DNA from: LLD-282 sp964395835
GTDB taxonomy: Bacteria > Pseudomonadota > Gammaproteobacteria > Berkiellales > Berkiellaceae
Length of the DNA: 64,000 nt
Assembly: GCA_964395835.1 (NCBI GenBank)
Contig: CAYNBJ010000002.1
Span: 62,001-126,000, forward strand
Direction: 5' to 3'
In this document: one piece after another, positions 19,106-27,719 of the stretch
How the letters are laid out: the number at the start of each line of letters is the position of its first letter
Position numbering within the stretch: the first letter of the stretch is position 1
The notes under the pieces: model-generated
Told to the model about the DNA's origin: nothing
Database searches by the model: none
Seen by the model: only the letters and a program-made list of their open reading frames with translations
Made by a program: the position numbers and the translations under genes

Positions 19106-19216
19106 TTTATCGATTTGCAAATGAACAAACTTATTATCATATTGGCTGCAGATTTCTTTTGCTATTGTTGTTTTTCCTGCGCAAGATGGGTCATTGATTA
19201 TAATTACTTTACTCAT
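19100..19216 (-). pseudogene. fragment of a chloramphenicol-phosphotransferase-like P-loop kinase
   Basis: About 39 codons from ATG 19216: MSKVIIINDPSCAGKTTIAK followed by EI...FVHLQIDK, the N-terminus of small CPT/zeta-type kinases. The usual first glycine of the P-loop is aspartate (DPSCAGKT). Homology stops at about 19100, exactly where the antisense kinase pseudogene ends. The start overlaps the end of the upstream DUF1016 fragment by 8 nt. Confidence 0.6.
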
Positions 19217-19577
19217 CCTCATCCCCTAAATCTTTTGCAAGCTCAGCCTCTAACTCTTCAATAGTTGGAAGTGCAGTTTGGAGGTTTTCCGGCAGCGCAT
19301 CCTGCAGTCTATACTCAGCAAGTCCTATCGGCTTTGTCATATCACGCAAGGCATATTCAGCGACTACGCCAACTTTAGAACGGCATAAAATAAGGCCAAT
19401 TGAAGGGTTATCACTTGGCTGACGTAGCAGATCATCATCAACAGCAGATAGATAAAAATTCATTTTCTCTGCATATTCGGGCTTAAATTTTCCTGATTTT
19501 AACTCAATCACCACAAAGCATCGTGGCTTGATATGGTAAAATAATAGATCGATGTAGAAATCTTGATCTTCAATTTT
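19209..19577 (-). pseudogene. C-terminal fragment of a DUF1016 (YhcG-type) PD-(D/E)XK nuclease
   Basis: Readable from about 19577: EDQDFYIDLLFYHIKPRCFV then VIELKSGKFKPEYAEKMNFY, the family's PD-(D/E)XK catalytic block (D...E-x-K), then DNPSIGLILCRSK and VAEYALRDMTKPIGLAEYRL. The frame from 19514 alone is open. The entire N-terminal domain is missing, so the gene is truncated at its 5' end where an unrelated plus-strand ORF begins. Confidence 0.75.
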
Positions 19578-19925
19578 ATGATAAGTATAGTAATTTCAAA
19601 TGCTAATAAGTTTGCAAAAGAGGATAATGACAAATATGTGAAAGTAGATTTTTCTGCATGGCATGCTTTAGAATGTGCTGGAGGATGTGTTATAGCTGCT
19701 GCCATTACTTCTGGTGCTTTGATTGGCGCACAACGCTTGTTACCCCATTACGCAGGTCCAACTCTTTGTGTGCACAGCTTTATTTCCCAAAATGTACCAT
19801 TCTTGCTTGACTCAGCTATACCTTTGATTATAATTTTCACCATAATATCTTCAGACATAACGTCTGCAATATGCAATATAGTGCATAGAGAGCATGATAG
19901 AAGGTTTATAGCCGCAGAAAGATGA
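19563..19925 (+). CDS. hypothetical membrane-associated protein
   Basis: 120 residues, with FSAWHALECAGGCVIAAAIT and a C-terminal hydrophobic helix (LLDSAIPLIIIFTIISSDIT). Not recognised. Its first codons overlap the 5' end of the DUF1016 fragment on the other strand, so the present start may be a joint rather than the native one. It ends just before the yefM promoter. Confidence 0.35.
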   Translation: MIFNFMISIVISNANKFAKEDNDKYVKVDFSAWHALECAGGCVIAAAITSGALIGAQRLLPHYAGPTLCVHSFISQNVPFLLDSAIPLIIIFTIISSDITSAICNIVHREHDRRFIAAER

Positions 19926-19955
19926 GGCCTCGAAAAAATTTAGTGTATCATGCTC

Positions 19956-19991
19956 TTGAAGAGTCGTACAACAAATGGTACAATTGTACAT
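19956..19991 (+). promoter_or_regulatory. yefM-yoeB promoter and operator
   Basis: TTGAAG at 19956-19961 and TACAAT at 19979-19984 are 17 bp apart, a good sigma-70 promoter. A perfect 12-bp palindrome, GTACAATTGTAC (19978-19989), overlaps the -10 box and a TGTACA hexamer ends at 19990. Known YefM-YoeB operators are palindromes with a TGTACA core, so autorepression by the YefM-YoeB complex is likely. Confidence 0.7.
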
Positions 19992-20014
19992 ATGCTGAAT
20001 TGTCAGGAGGCTCT

Positions 20015-20257
20015 ATGAATATATACACTACTAGCCAAGCAAGAAACGAGTTATTTAAATTAGTTGATAATGCAAATGAAACGCATGAGCCTATTTATAT
20101 AGTTGGAAAGCGCCACAAAGCTGTTTTGATTGCAGAGGAGGACTATAGTGCTATGCTTGAGACTTTGCATATTCTTTCTGTACCAGGGTTAAAAGAGTCA
20201 ATAATTGAAATGAACGGCAAGCCTTTAGAAGAATATTCCGAAGAAATAGACTTATGA
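20015..20257 (+). CDS. yefM: YefM/Phd-family antitoxin
   Basis: 80 residues from ATG 20015, chosen because a strong AGGAGG lies 7 nt upstream; an earlier in-frame ATG adds 31 implausible residues. MNIYTTSQARNELFKLVDNA then HEPIYIVGKRHKAVLIAEED is a complete Phd/YefM fold, with the toxin-binding tail ending PLEEYSEEIDL. It binds YoeB and represses the operon. It overlaps yoeB by 4 nt. Confidence 0.92.
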   Translation: MNIYTTSQARNELFKLVDNANETHEPIYIVGKRHKAVLIAEEDYSAMLETLHILSVPGLKESIIEMNGKPLEEYSEEIDL

Positions 20258-20517
20258 CGTATAAAATATTGTTTTCTAAAGAGGCGCAGAAAGATGCTGA
20301 AAAAATTAAAAAGTCTAATCTAAGTGATAAATGCCGAGCTTTAATTGAAATTATAAAAGCTGATCCATTTGCAAAAATACCCCCATTTGAAAAATTAGTA
20401 GGCGATCTAAGCGGCTTTTATTCGAGGCGTATTAATATACAACATAGACTTGTTTACAGTGTCGATCAAGAAGCAAAAATAGTAAAAATATTAAGGATGT
20501 GGACTCATTATGAATAG
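20254..20517 (+). CDS. yoeB: YoeB-family mRNA endoribonuclease toxin
   Basis: 87 residues. TYKILFSKEAQKDAEKIKKS, PFEKLVGDLSGFYSRRINIQ and HRLVYSV then ILRMWTHYE are the YoeB/Txe signature, including the catalytic glutamate, arginine and terminal histidine regions. It would cut mRNA at the ribosome when free of YefM. The system appears intact, one of the few unbroken pairs in this part of the island. Confidence 0.92.
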   Translation: MTYKILFSKEAQKDAEKIKKSNLSDKCRALIEIIKADPFAKIPPFEKLVGDLSGFYSRRINIQHRLVYSVDQEAKIVKILRMWTHYE

Positions 20518-20596
20518 CAAATCATACAACGATGGATACAGGGCCGCCTCATGAAAAAATAAGAGTATAAAAAAAGCAAAAAAAGAAGATACTCCC

Positions 20597-20811
20597 TTGA
20601 GTCAAAGCAGATTTGAGGTAGAAATGATAAAGCGAGTAGAAGAAAGATTTTTAGATTATTTTAAGGATTTAGAAGATCCAAGATCAACAAGGGATAGGCT
20701 ATATAGCATGTCAGAAATATTGCTTGCCACGCTGAGCGCAGCGATATGCGGCGCAGAAGGATGGGAACATATTGCATTTCTAAAGCAATATCTTCCGTAT
20801 AAAAGCGGTGT
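20597..20811 (+). pseudogene. ISAs1-family transposase, N-terminal fragment
   Basis: About 70 residues match the N-terminal DDE-associated domain of ISAs1 (H-repeat) transposases: YFKDLEDPRSTRDRLYSMSE then ILLATLSAAICGAEGWEHIA and FLKQYLPYKSG. Homology ends at about 20811, where a tspO fragment on the opposite strand begins. The catalytic DDE domain is absent, so it is a dead remnant, and it is the only transposase trace in the window. Confidence 0.7.
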
Positions 20812-20946
20812 CAGGGTGGAGCGATGTAAGGTGCTGTACCAACTGCTAATTTCTGGCTTGGTAAAAGAGCCAATGACTCCTCCTATCGCGATCAGGGCCA
20901 CGATCCAGATGATTAAAGAGAGTTTGCTTTTATTTTCTGCATTCAT
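20806..20946 (-). pseudogene. TspO N-terminal fragment
   Basis: About 47 codons from ATG 20946: KLSLIIWIVALIAIGGVIGS then KPEISSWYSTLHRSTLTP, near-identical to the start of the intact tspO at 11680. It is cut at the junction with the transposase fragment. The start lies inside the end of the methyltransferase gene (17 nt overlap), the same overlapping style as elsewhere in the island. Confidence 0.75.
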
Positions 20947-21496
20947 AAACGATAGACTCATCTTGGTTAGCCGGCCCTGAAGATTGATCAAAAGCTTTGA
21001 GCGTTCTGACTCGTTTAAAGCCTGCGGATTTTAGTATTTCCATCAGCTGATCCTGCTCATAAATTTTCACTCTCAGCTCTTCAATTTCTGTATGGATAAT
21101 CTTTCCCGCCTCCATCAGCTCATATTTGCAAAGGCTGGTACAGATATCGTCTTGGAGCATAGCAAGCTGGCTTAAGATAATTTTTTGACTATTTGGTTTG
21201 GGCCATACCGAGCCACGCCATATACCTGCTTGAGGCACTGCGTGCAGAGTTTCCGCTTCAAACAAGAAAATACCACCGTCAGCTAAGTGGTCATAAATGG
21301 TTTTAAGTGACTTCTCTGCCTGCGCAGGGTCGATTATCAAACAAAAAGAGCCACTGGGAGTAAAAATCAAATTGTATTTTTCTGGACGTTTTAAATCTTC
21401 AACAAAGCCTTTCCATACCGTAGCGTCAAGATTTTTAGTTTTGGCTTTAGCATGCAAGACTTTAAGCATGTGGTCGCTGGCGTCAAAGCCATGCAC
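20930..21496 (-). pseudogene. class I SAM methyltransferase, N-terminally truncated
   Basis: 188 codons open from 21496. GFDASDHMLKVLHAK is the post-motif-I acidic strand, followed by YNLIFTPSGSFCLI (motif II), LADGGIFLFEAETLH, and a C-terminal VRTLKAFDQ.... The glycine-rich motif I, which should lie just upstream, is missing: the reading frame runs straight into a serine-recombinase fragment on the opposite strand. Probably inactive. Resembles methyltransferases acting on small molecules. Confidence 0.7.
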
Positions 21497-21500
21497 ATTT

Positions 21501-22275
21501 TAATACCGCCAGTTCTATGGGGCGTTTGATGCTCAACGTGCTTTTGAGTTTTGCGCAATATGAACGAGAGCTCACTGGTGAGCGTATCCGCGATAAATTT
21601 GCTGCCTCCAAACAAAAAGGTATGTGGATGGGAGGCAATCCACCGCTTGGCTACGATATTATTGATCGAAAACTGATGATCAACGCATCCGAAGCTAAAT
21701 TAATAGAGCATATCTTTACGCGGTTTTTAGTGCTGGCATCTGCCACCCATTTGGCTAAAGAATTAAATAACGACGGTCACCGATCCAAACAGTTTACCGC
21801 CAAAACTGGCAAAGATATCGGCGGCGCAAGATTCACTAAAGCCTCACTGCGCCGGATCCTTACAAACCCCATTTATGTTGGAAAAATACGCCACAAAGAT
21901 AAAGAGTTTGCAGGACTGCATGATGCGATCATTGATCAAGATTTATGGGATCGCGCTCAAGCAACTTTTAAAACAGCACCCAAACGCAATTCAGCGTTTT
22001 GTAAATCACCGGTGTTACTCAAAGGTATTATTCATTGCCAAGCCTGCAATATACCTATGACCCCAACCTATACGGCCAAAAAGAATCGGCAATATCGCTA
22101 TTACGCCTGCAGTAATGTGTTGCGCGGTATCGAGTGCCATGGCATTAGTTCCTATCTTGCTGCTGGGGAAGTCGAGCATTTTGTCATCCAGCAGGTGCGT
22201 CATGTTTTAAAATCACCTGAAGTGGCTGCCCAAACAACTTTGCTTTTAGAGGGTGCGGGGCTGAATAAAACCCAA
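21501..22275 (+). pseudogene. large serine recombinase, truncated at both ends
   Basis: Starts inside the catalytic domain (SSMGRLMLNVLLSFAQYERE then LTGERIRDKFAASKQKGMWM), continues through the recombinase domain (NPPLGYDIIDRKLMINASEA) and the zinc-ribbon (HCQACNIPMTPTYTAKKNRQ YRYYAC, split here). The N-terminal catalytic serine region is absent and the C-terminus is cut near 22275 against a GNAT gene on the other strand. It belongs to the site-specific DNA recombinases that mobilise phages and islands, but is dead here. Confidence 0.85.
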
Positions 22276-22704
22276 GTCTTTTGCTGGATCGATTAGGCAC
22301 CAATCAAAATGTGGAGCTAATATCTGTTCTTCAAATTCATTTAAAATTTTCGCTCCCCATCCTTGGTGTAAGAATTGTTGCTCTCCAATAAATAAATCTA
22401 CACCGCATACAGACCCAGAAATAGCGCTTAAATTTAGACCATTCTCTTGAGCGAAGTCATGAGCATTATAAGCCTGTATGTAACCTATCATTTCTTTGTT
22501 AGCGCAGATGGTGTAAGCATATGTTTTGTGGTTTGAATTTTTTGAAATGGCAAAGCCATGGATGTGTTTGCCAAATTTCTCTTTCACCAACTCCAGCGTA
22601 TACGTCACATCCTGATCCCACCACTTTTTGACGTGCGGCGTCTCCAGCCACTTTAGCAGTAGCGGAAGATGTGATTCATGAAGTGGTTCGAAGGTGATGG
22701 TCAT
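22246..22704 (-). pseudogene. AacA4/RimJ-type GNAT acetyltransferase, C-terminally truncated
   Basis: ITFEPLHESHLPLLLKWLET then PHVKKWWDQD at the N-terminus, the family's typical opening, then GVDLFIGEQQFLHQGWGAKI (acetyl-CoA loop) and WCLIDPAKD. In intact relatives IDP is followed by about 30 residues including the ..A...YEK.GF block. Here the frame meets the end of the recombinase fragment near 22270 and stops soon after. Lies 9 nt behind the HEPN gene, in the same operon. Confidence 0.7.
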
Positions 22705-22713
22705 AATTTTCGC

Positions 22714-23097
22714 TCAAATATCAGTAAGATTGTTTAACAAATTACGCAGCTCTGGAACATATAATTGGATCCTGATATAGATTTCATCCGCCAGCTTTTC
22801 ATCATACGTATGAGATGTCATATTTCTATCTTTGAGCATTTTTATCCATACAATTTCGTTGTCGATTAAATTGACGTTAAACGCCTCTTGAATGACCTCT
22901 TTTGGATAGTTCAACTCTATATCGCGTTCAAAAAAATAATCCTTCAGAAATTTCCAGGCTAATTCAAATGTAAATTCAAATCGTTGTATAGTAGCATCTA
23001 CATTAGACCTATCATCTTGCATAGGCTTTAAGTAAATTGCCTCAAGAGAAAGTAACGCTTTTTTAAATTTTTCAAATTTAACCTCACTTCTTGACAT
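22714..23097 (-). CDS. HEPN-type RNase toxin (HI0074 family)
   Basis: 127 residues. RFEFTFELAWKFLKDYFFER is the HI0074 helix bundle, and IKMLKDRNMTSHTYDE contains R-x4-H (RNMTSH), the HEPN RNase active site. HEPN proteins pair with MNT nucleotidyltransferases as toxin-antitoxin systems. The MNT gene overlaps its 5' end by 14 nt. Appears intact. Confidence 0.9.
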   Translation of the reverse strand: MSRSEVKFEKFKKALLSLEAIYLKPMQDDRSNVDATIQRFEFTFELAWKFLKDYFFERDIELNYPKEVIQEAFNVNLIDNEIVWIKMLKDRNMTSHTYDEKLADEIYIRIQLYVPELRNLLNNLTDI

Positions 23098-23380
23098 AAA
23101 TCACCTTCTTATCTTTTATAATGTTATTATATAACTCCCTACTTATTGTGCCTTGATCAAATTTAATATAATCTATTTTGAGTAATGTATCAGAGTCTTC
23201 TATTATATCCACAACCCTAAGCCAGTCTTCCTCTGTAGAGTTAGGACATATTATTGCAAGGTCGATATCAGATTTCTGTCTATGATCTCCCCTTGCTCTC
23301 GACCCGAAAAGCCATATTTCTTCAATAAATGGCAAGCATTTTAATTGTTCTATGAATTGATAATTCAAATCCTCACTCAT
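23084..23380 (-). CDS. MNT-type nucleotidyltransferase antitoxin
   Basis: 98 residues. The minimal nucleotidyltransferase motif IWLFGSRARGDHRQKSDIDL (G-S-x10-D-x-D, about residues 23-42) is complete. Such proteins neutralise HEPN toxins, in studied cases by AMPylating them. The start codon overlaps the MarR stop by 4 nt, which places regulator, antitoxin and toxin in one transcription unit. Confidence 0.9.
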   Translation of the reverse strand: MSEDLNYQFIEQLKCLPFIEEIWLFGSRARGDHRQKSDIDLAIICPNSTEEDWLRVVDIIEDSDTLLKIDYIKFDQGTISRELYNNIIKDKKVIYVKK

Positions 23381-23844
23381 ACCGCACCTTCTATTTGTTG
23401 TCGTAAAATGCCGCGTAAATATTCATCAAAGCCTTGCTTATTCTCTCCTAAACTCAGGAAAAAGGCGTTCTCGGCCGCAAGGAGATCTTTTGTTGCACCT
23501 TGGATTTTAGCTCTACCTGCATCTGTTAATTCTGAAAATTTAGACCGTTCATCTCCTTCCTTTTGGGAACGCTTGAGTAATCCTCTCTTCTCTAGAGCCC
23601 GCAATACCTGAGACGTCATAGTCACATCAATGCTCAAGAACTTGGCGAGGTCATTTTGCGATACATCTGCCCCATCTTTCTTCAAAAATCCTAATGTCAT
23701 CAAAAGCATAAACTGAACGTGCGTAAGGTCATGAGGCAAAAGCGTACTTTCAATCTTGCGCTTCCAGGCAAAATAAGCAGAATAAAGCAAGAAGCCTGAC
23801 ACTTCGTTCATGTTAATCCAGTTCGTTTTTGATGACTTTTTCAT
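23377..23844 (-). CDS. MarR-family transcriptional regulator
   Basis: 155 residues. Winged helix VSQNDLAKFLSIDVTMTSQV then LRALEKRGLLKRSQKEGDER (about residues 64-104) is typical MarR, preceded by HDLTHVQFMLLMTLGFL. It heads the operon MarR-MNT-HEPN-GNAT (all overlapping or within 9 nt) and faces the ABC transporter gene divergently across about 200 bp, so it may control both. Ligand unknown. Confidence 0.88.
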   Translation of the reverse strand: MKKSSKTNWINMNEVSGFLLYSAYFAWKRKIESTLLPHDLTHVQFMLLMTLGFLKKDGADVSQNDLAKFLSIDVTMTSQVLRALEKRGLLKRSQKEGDERSKFSELTDAGRAKIQGATKDLLAAENAFFLSLGENKQGFDEYLRGILRQQIEGAV

Positions 23845-24048
23845 TGTGTGACTCTCCGATTAATTTCTTGGTGCATATTGTGGGTTGATAGTGACTCTGT
23901 GCTGATACATGTAAATGATCTCTTTTGAAAAAATTATTTTACGTGTTACATACTATCTACGCACACAATATATTTGCACAAAACATCAAAGCATGTCAAG
24001 ATAAAGCTGTACACAAGGGCGAGAAAATAACTTTTGGAATTGAGTAGA

Positions 24049-25842
24049 ATGATTAAGGCTAGAAATACGGCATTACCCAAAACACTTTTTCCATTTATAT
24101 GGCTCTTTTTGAAAGAGCATAAAATGATCGTATATATGGTTGTATTTTTATCAATTATTGCTGGTTTTTGGGGGCCACTTAATAGCGTATTAATTAAGCA
24201 ATTGATAGATTTGTTGCCAAGTGTAAATGATGGCAATATGGCAGTGCTTGCAATTCCTGCAAGCCTAATTGTTCTAAATTTTATCGTCTTTGATAATTTT
24301 ACATGGAGAAGTGTTAATTACATTTGGGCTAAATATGTGCCGGTAGTGCAAAACAAAATCATTGCCGTGATGTTGGACTATGCATTATCGCAATCTCATG
24401 GTTTTTATCAAAATACCTTATCCGGCAAAGTCTCAAAGCAAATTACTAATTTATCAGATGGTGTCATTGACATTATAACTTATAAAATGACGAATTTTTT
24501 ACGAGGCGGTTCTTTACTCTTAGCGGCATTTGCGGCCTCTTATTATGTTAATGGGGTTTTCTGCCTTATATTGATCACATGGTTTATAATTTTTGCATTT
24601 TTTAGTATCTCCATGTCCAAAAAGATTGTAAATCTTGCAGATAAATTAGCAGAAGAAGAAACTGTAGTTGTTGGTGAGTTGGTCGACTGCCTATCTAATC
24701 ATTCTAATGTCAGAATTTTTGGACGGAAATTTCAAGAACACTTAAGGATGATGCCATTCTTTGATAATCAGCGCAAAGCCTACTATTCGTTAAATATTTA
24801 CTCGATTATGCTGTATTGTATTCAAGGTGGCCTTATTGCCATTATGATGAGCTTTACAGTTTTTGCACTGGTCAAGTTATATGGCAAAGGTTTAGTTACA
24901 ATCGGCGATTTTGCTCTTATTCTTGGTTTATCTATGGAAACCGGTCATATGACTTGGTTTCTAATGTCTGAAGTTGATCATTTTAATAAAGCTGCGGGTA
25001 AATGTAAGCAGAGTCTCATATCACTGATTGTGCCTCTGGAAATTCAGGATAAGGCTGATACTACAACCTTAAACTGCGCACATGGCACAATCACATTCGA
25101 CAACGTCAAATTCCATTACAAAGGCACAGAACCACTTTTCCAGAATAAATTCATCGAAATTAAAGCCGGTCAGAAAGTTGGCCTTGTTGGTTATTCAGGA
25201 GGCGGCAAGTCTACTTTCGTCAATTTGATCCTCCGTCTTTATGATGTAACAGATGGCGCTATTTTAATTGATGGTCAGGATATTAGGGATGTAACTCAAG
25301 ATAGTTTACGAGAAAATATCGCTATGATTCCCCAAGATCCATCATTGTTTCATAGAAGCTTGATGGACAATATTCGTTATGGCCGAGCGAATAGCACCGA
25401 TGAAGAAGTCATTGAAGCTGCTAAAAAAGCCCACGCTCATGAGTTTATCTCCTCATTGCCCCAAGGTTATGACTCGCTTGTTGGTGAACGAGGCGTCAAA
25501 CTTTCTGGTGGCCAGCGTCAACGCATCGCCATAGCCAGAGCAATTCTCAAAAATGCACCTATTCTTATCCTTGATGAAGCAACGAGCCAACTGGATTCTG
25601 TGACGGAAAGCTTGATCCAAGAATCCTTATGGGAGCTGATGCAAAACAAAACCACGATCGTTATTGCTCACCGCTTATCAACCTTACTTCATATGGATCG
25701 CATCCTGGTTTTTGATAAAGGCAAGATCGTAGAAGATGGCGCCCACAGTGAACTTCTTGCAAAAGCAGGGCTTTATAAACACTTATGGGATGCCCAAGTT
25801 GGTGGCTTTTTGGGTGACGAAAAAACGGAGAATGAAGTATGA
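24049..25842 (+). CDS. ABC transporter, fused permease and ATPase (MsbA/HlyB type)
   Basis: About 597 residues from ATG 24049. Six-helix membrane domain (about 1-320), then an ATPase domain with Walker A GLVGYSGGGKSTFVNLILRL, Q-loop MIPQDPSLF, signature VKLSGGQRQRIAIARAILK and Walker B PILILDEATSQLD followed by the H-loop VIAHRLSTL. All catalytic motifs are intact. It is an exporter half-transporter that would act as a homodimer in the inner membrane; the substrate is unknown. Its stop overlaps the RhuM gene by 4 nt and it starts a long plus-strand array to 28850. Confidence 0.9.
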   Translation: MIKARNTALPKTLFPFIWLFLKEHKMIVYMVVFLSIIAGFWGPLNSVLIKQLIDLLPSVNDGNMAVLAIPASLIVLNFIVFDNFTWRSVNYIWAKYVPVVQNKIIAVMLDYALSQSHGFYQNTLSGKVSKQITNLSDGVIDIITYKMTNFLRGGSLLLAAFAASYYVNGVFCLILITWFIIFAFFSISMSKKIVNLADKLAEEETVVVGELVDCLSNHSNVRIFGRKFQEHLRMMPFFDNQRKAYYSLNIYSIMLYCIQGGLIAIMMSFTVFALVKLYGKGLVTIGDFALILGLSMETGHMTWFLMSEVDHFNKAAGKCKQSLISLIVPLEIQDKADTTTLNCAHGTITFDNVKFHYKGTEPLFQNKFIEIKAGQKVGLVGYSGGGKSTFVNLILRLYDVTDGAILIDGQDIRDVTQDSLRENIAMIPQDPSLFHRSLMDNIRYGRANSTDEEVIEAAKKAHAHEFISSLPQGYDSLVGERGVKLSGGQRQRIAIARAILKNAPILILDEATSQLDSVTESLIQESLWELMQNKTTIVIAHRLSTLLHMDRILVFDKGKIVEDGAHSELLAKAGLYKHLWDAQVGGFLGDEKTENEV

Positions 25843-26885
25843 ATAAGAATAAGCAGATATTGCCACCTAATGAAATTATATTTTATGAGACAGAAGATGG
25901 CAAAATCTCCATTGCTGTCAGATTTGAAAATGAAAATGTTTGGCTCACGCAAAAACATATGGCTGAGTTATTTGGCTGCTCGGTTGACAACATATCTTTG
26001 CATTTAAAAAACATCTACGCTACCGGCGAATTGAATGAAAAAGCAACTACCGAGGAATCCTCGATAGTTCAACAGGAAGGTAAGCGTTCTGTAAAGCGCA
26101 TGGTATTGTTCTATAACCTCGAGGCTGTTATTGCAGTGGGTTATAGGGTCAATTCAGAACGCGGCATTGCTTTTCGTACTTGGGCTACAGATAAGCTAAA
26201 AAGTTATATATTCAAAGGTTTTGCTATCAATTCTGAGAGATTTAAAAAAGGCTCAAAATTTGATGCACGATTCTTTGATGAGCTCTTAGAAGAAATTCGT
26301 GAGATTAGAGCTAGTGAGCGTATGGCTTATCAAAAAATCACAGATATTTATGCAACATCTGTGGATTACTCAGGTAGTTCACATGATACTCAAAAGTTTT
26401 TTGCTACAGTACAAAATAAGCTGCACTTTGCAATCACAGGAAATACAGCAGCAGAAATTATCGCAGATCGCGCCTCTGCCTCTAAACCTAATATGGGCTT
26501 GACCACTTGGCGAAAGAGTCCAGATGGTAAAATTTACCTATCAGATGTAAGAATTGCTAAAAATTATTTAAGCAAAGATGAAATATCGCAGCTTAACCGA
26601 ATTGTTAATATGTATATCGATTATGCTGAATTTCAAGCAGCAAGAGGAAAAGTTATGCTCATGAAAGATTGGGCAGAAAAACTAGATGTTTTTTTGAAAT
26701 ATAACGAACAGGAAGTACTCAGCAGCCTGGGCAAGGCATCTCATGAAGTAGCTGTAGCTCTTGCAGAAGAGGAGTATGATAAATTTCGTGCTATTCAAGA
26801 CCAAACTTATAAATCTGATTTTGACAAGCTATGCGAAGCTAGCAAATTTTTAAATCCTGATGAAAATGATAATAAATCTAATTAA
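25839..26885 (+). CDS. RhuM-family protein
   Basis: 348 residues. IAVRFENENVWLTQKHMAEL then FGCSVDNISLHLKNIYATGE and SVKRMVLFYNLEAVIAVGYR are the signature of RhuM (first described in a Salmonella pathogenicity island), followed by RTWATDKLKSYIFKGFAIN. C-terminal part is helical (FFATVQNKLHFAITGNTAAE). Molecular function unsettled; the N-terminal region resembles phage antirepressor-type DNA-binding domains. Translationally coupled to the transporter. Confidence 0.88.
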   Translation: MNKNKQILPPNEIIFYETEDGKISIAVRFENENVWLTQKHMAELFGCSVDNISLHLKNIYATGELNEKATTEESSIVQQEGKRSVKRMVLFYNLEAVIAVGYRVNSERGIAFRTWATDKLKSYIFKGFAINSERFKKGSKFDARFFDELLEEIREIRASERMAYQKITDIYATSVDYSGSSHDTQKFFATVQNKLHFAITGNTAAEIIADRASASKPNMGLTTWRKSPDGKIYLSDVRIAKNYLSKDEISQLNRIVNMYIDYAEFQAARGKVMLMKDWAEKLDVFLKYNEQEVLSSLGKASHEVAVALAEEEYDKFRAIQDQTYKSDFDKLCEASKFLNPDENDNKSN

Positions 26886-26896
26886 TGGAGTAATAT

Positions 26897-27311
26897 ATGG
26901 ATTATGCAAAAATTTCAAAAGATACAATTGGTCATTTATATGCTGGATATAAGAGCTTGCATGATTCAACCGTTAGCGGCTGAATTAAAAGCTTTAATGA
27001 ACTTACGTGTATCTCAAATCAATGGCTGTGATTATTGCTGTAATTTGCACTGAAATGAAGCGTTAAAGCTGGAAGTTAGTAAGGACAAAATTGAGAGCCT
27101 ATCTGAGTTCATTACATCAAACTTATTTTCTGACGCCGAAAAAGAGGCATTAAAATGGGCAGAATCTTTAACCAAGCTCGATGGCAATAAAAAGGTTCCA
27201 AGTGCTGAGCTTGCAAAATATTTCAGCGAAAGAGAAATTGTCGATATTACGATTTGTATTTCTCTGATGAATACGTTTAATCGCTTGGCAATAAGTATGA
27301 GAGATGAGTAG
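26897..27311 (+). pseudogene. AhpD-like carboxymuconolactone decarboxylase family, broken
   Basis: Starts ISKDTIGHLYAGYKSLHD, then changes frame to LAAELKALMNLRVSQINGCD followed by YCCNLH, the CxxC active-site block (here CDYCCN-LH), then a TGA replaces the next residue, and the frame continues EALKLEVSKDKIESLSEFIT... to 27311. One frameshift near 26970 and one stop at about 27052. Follows RhuM by 11 nt. Confidence 0.75.
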
Positions 27312-27719
27312 ATGAAAATAGAATTTACATCTACCCCAGAAAGCGCAGATATCGATTTTTTAACCCAGAAAATTAATCAAGAGACACCTGAATTCGGCGA
27401 AGCTGATCCTTTCGCATTCTTTATTCGAGATGAGAAGAATAAAATTATTGCGGGATGCAATGGCAGTGTGATTTTCGGCAGTATTTATACGGATCAATTA
27501 TGGGTACATCCCAATCATCATAAGAATGGTTTAGGACATCAATTGATGGAAGCGGTCCATGACTTCGGCCGCAAGTCAGGATGTTCTATGGCCACCGTTG
27601 CCACGATGATTTTTCAGGGTGCTAAAACATTCTATGAAAAGTTAGGATACGTAAGTGATTTTGAGAGGCCGGGCTATACGCACAGTTCTAGCTGCCATTT
27701 TATGAGGAAAGAGTTATGA
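27312..27719 (+). CDS. GNAT family N-acetyltransferase
   Basis: 135 residues, complete. IIAGCNGSVIFGSIYTDQLW then VHPNHHKNGLGHQLMEAVHD has the acetyl-CoA loop (H-x-x-N-G-L-G) at about residues 72-78, followed by FYEKLGYVSDFERPG. Resembles single-domain acetyltransferases often linked to small-molecule resistance. Its ATG follows directly on the stop of the preceding pseudogene; its own stop overlaps the next gene by 4 nt. Confidence 0.88.
   Translation: MKIEFTSTPESADIDFLTQKINQETPEFGEADPFAFFIRDEKNKIIAGCNGSVIFGSIYTDQLWVHPNHHKNGLGHQLMEAVHDFGRKSGCSMATVATMIFQGAKTFYEKLGYVSDFERPGYTHSSSCHFMRKEL

Noticed and set aside
18576..19264. Two separate plus-strand genes after fic A
   Set aside because: They are pieces in different frames of one decayed APH(6)-type kinase, as shown by the intact copy at 41837.
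20597..20980. A 127-codon gene for an ISAs1 protein
   Set aside because: Only the first about 70 codons are transposase; the rest is antisense of a tspO fragment.
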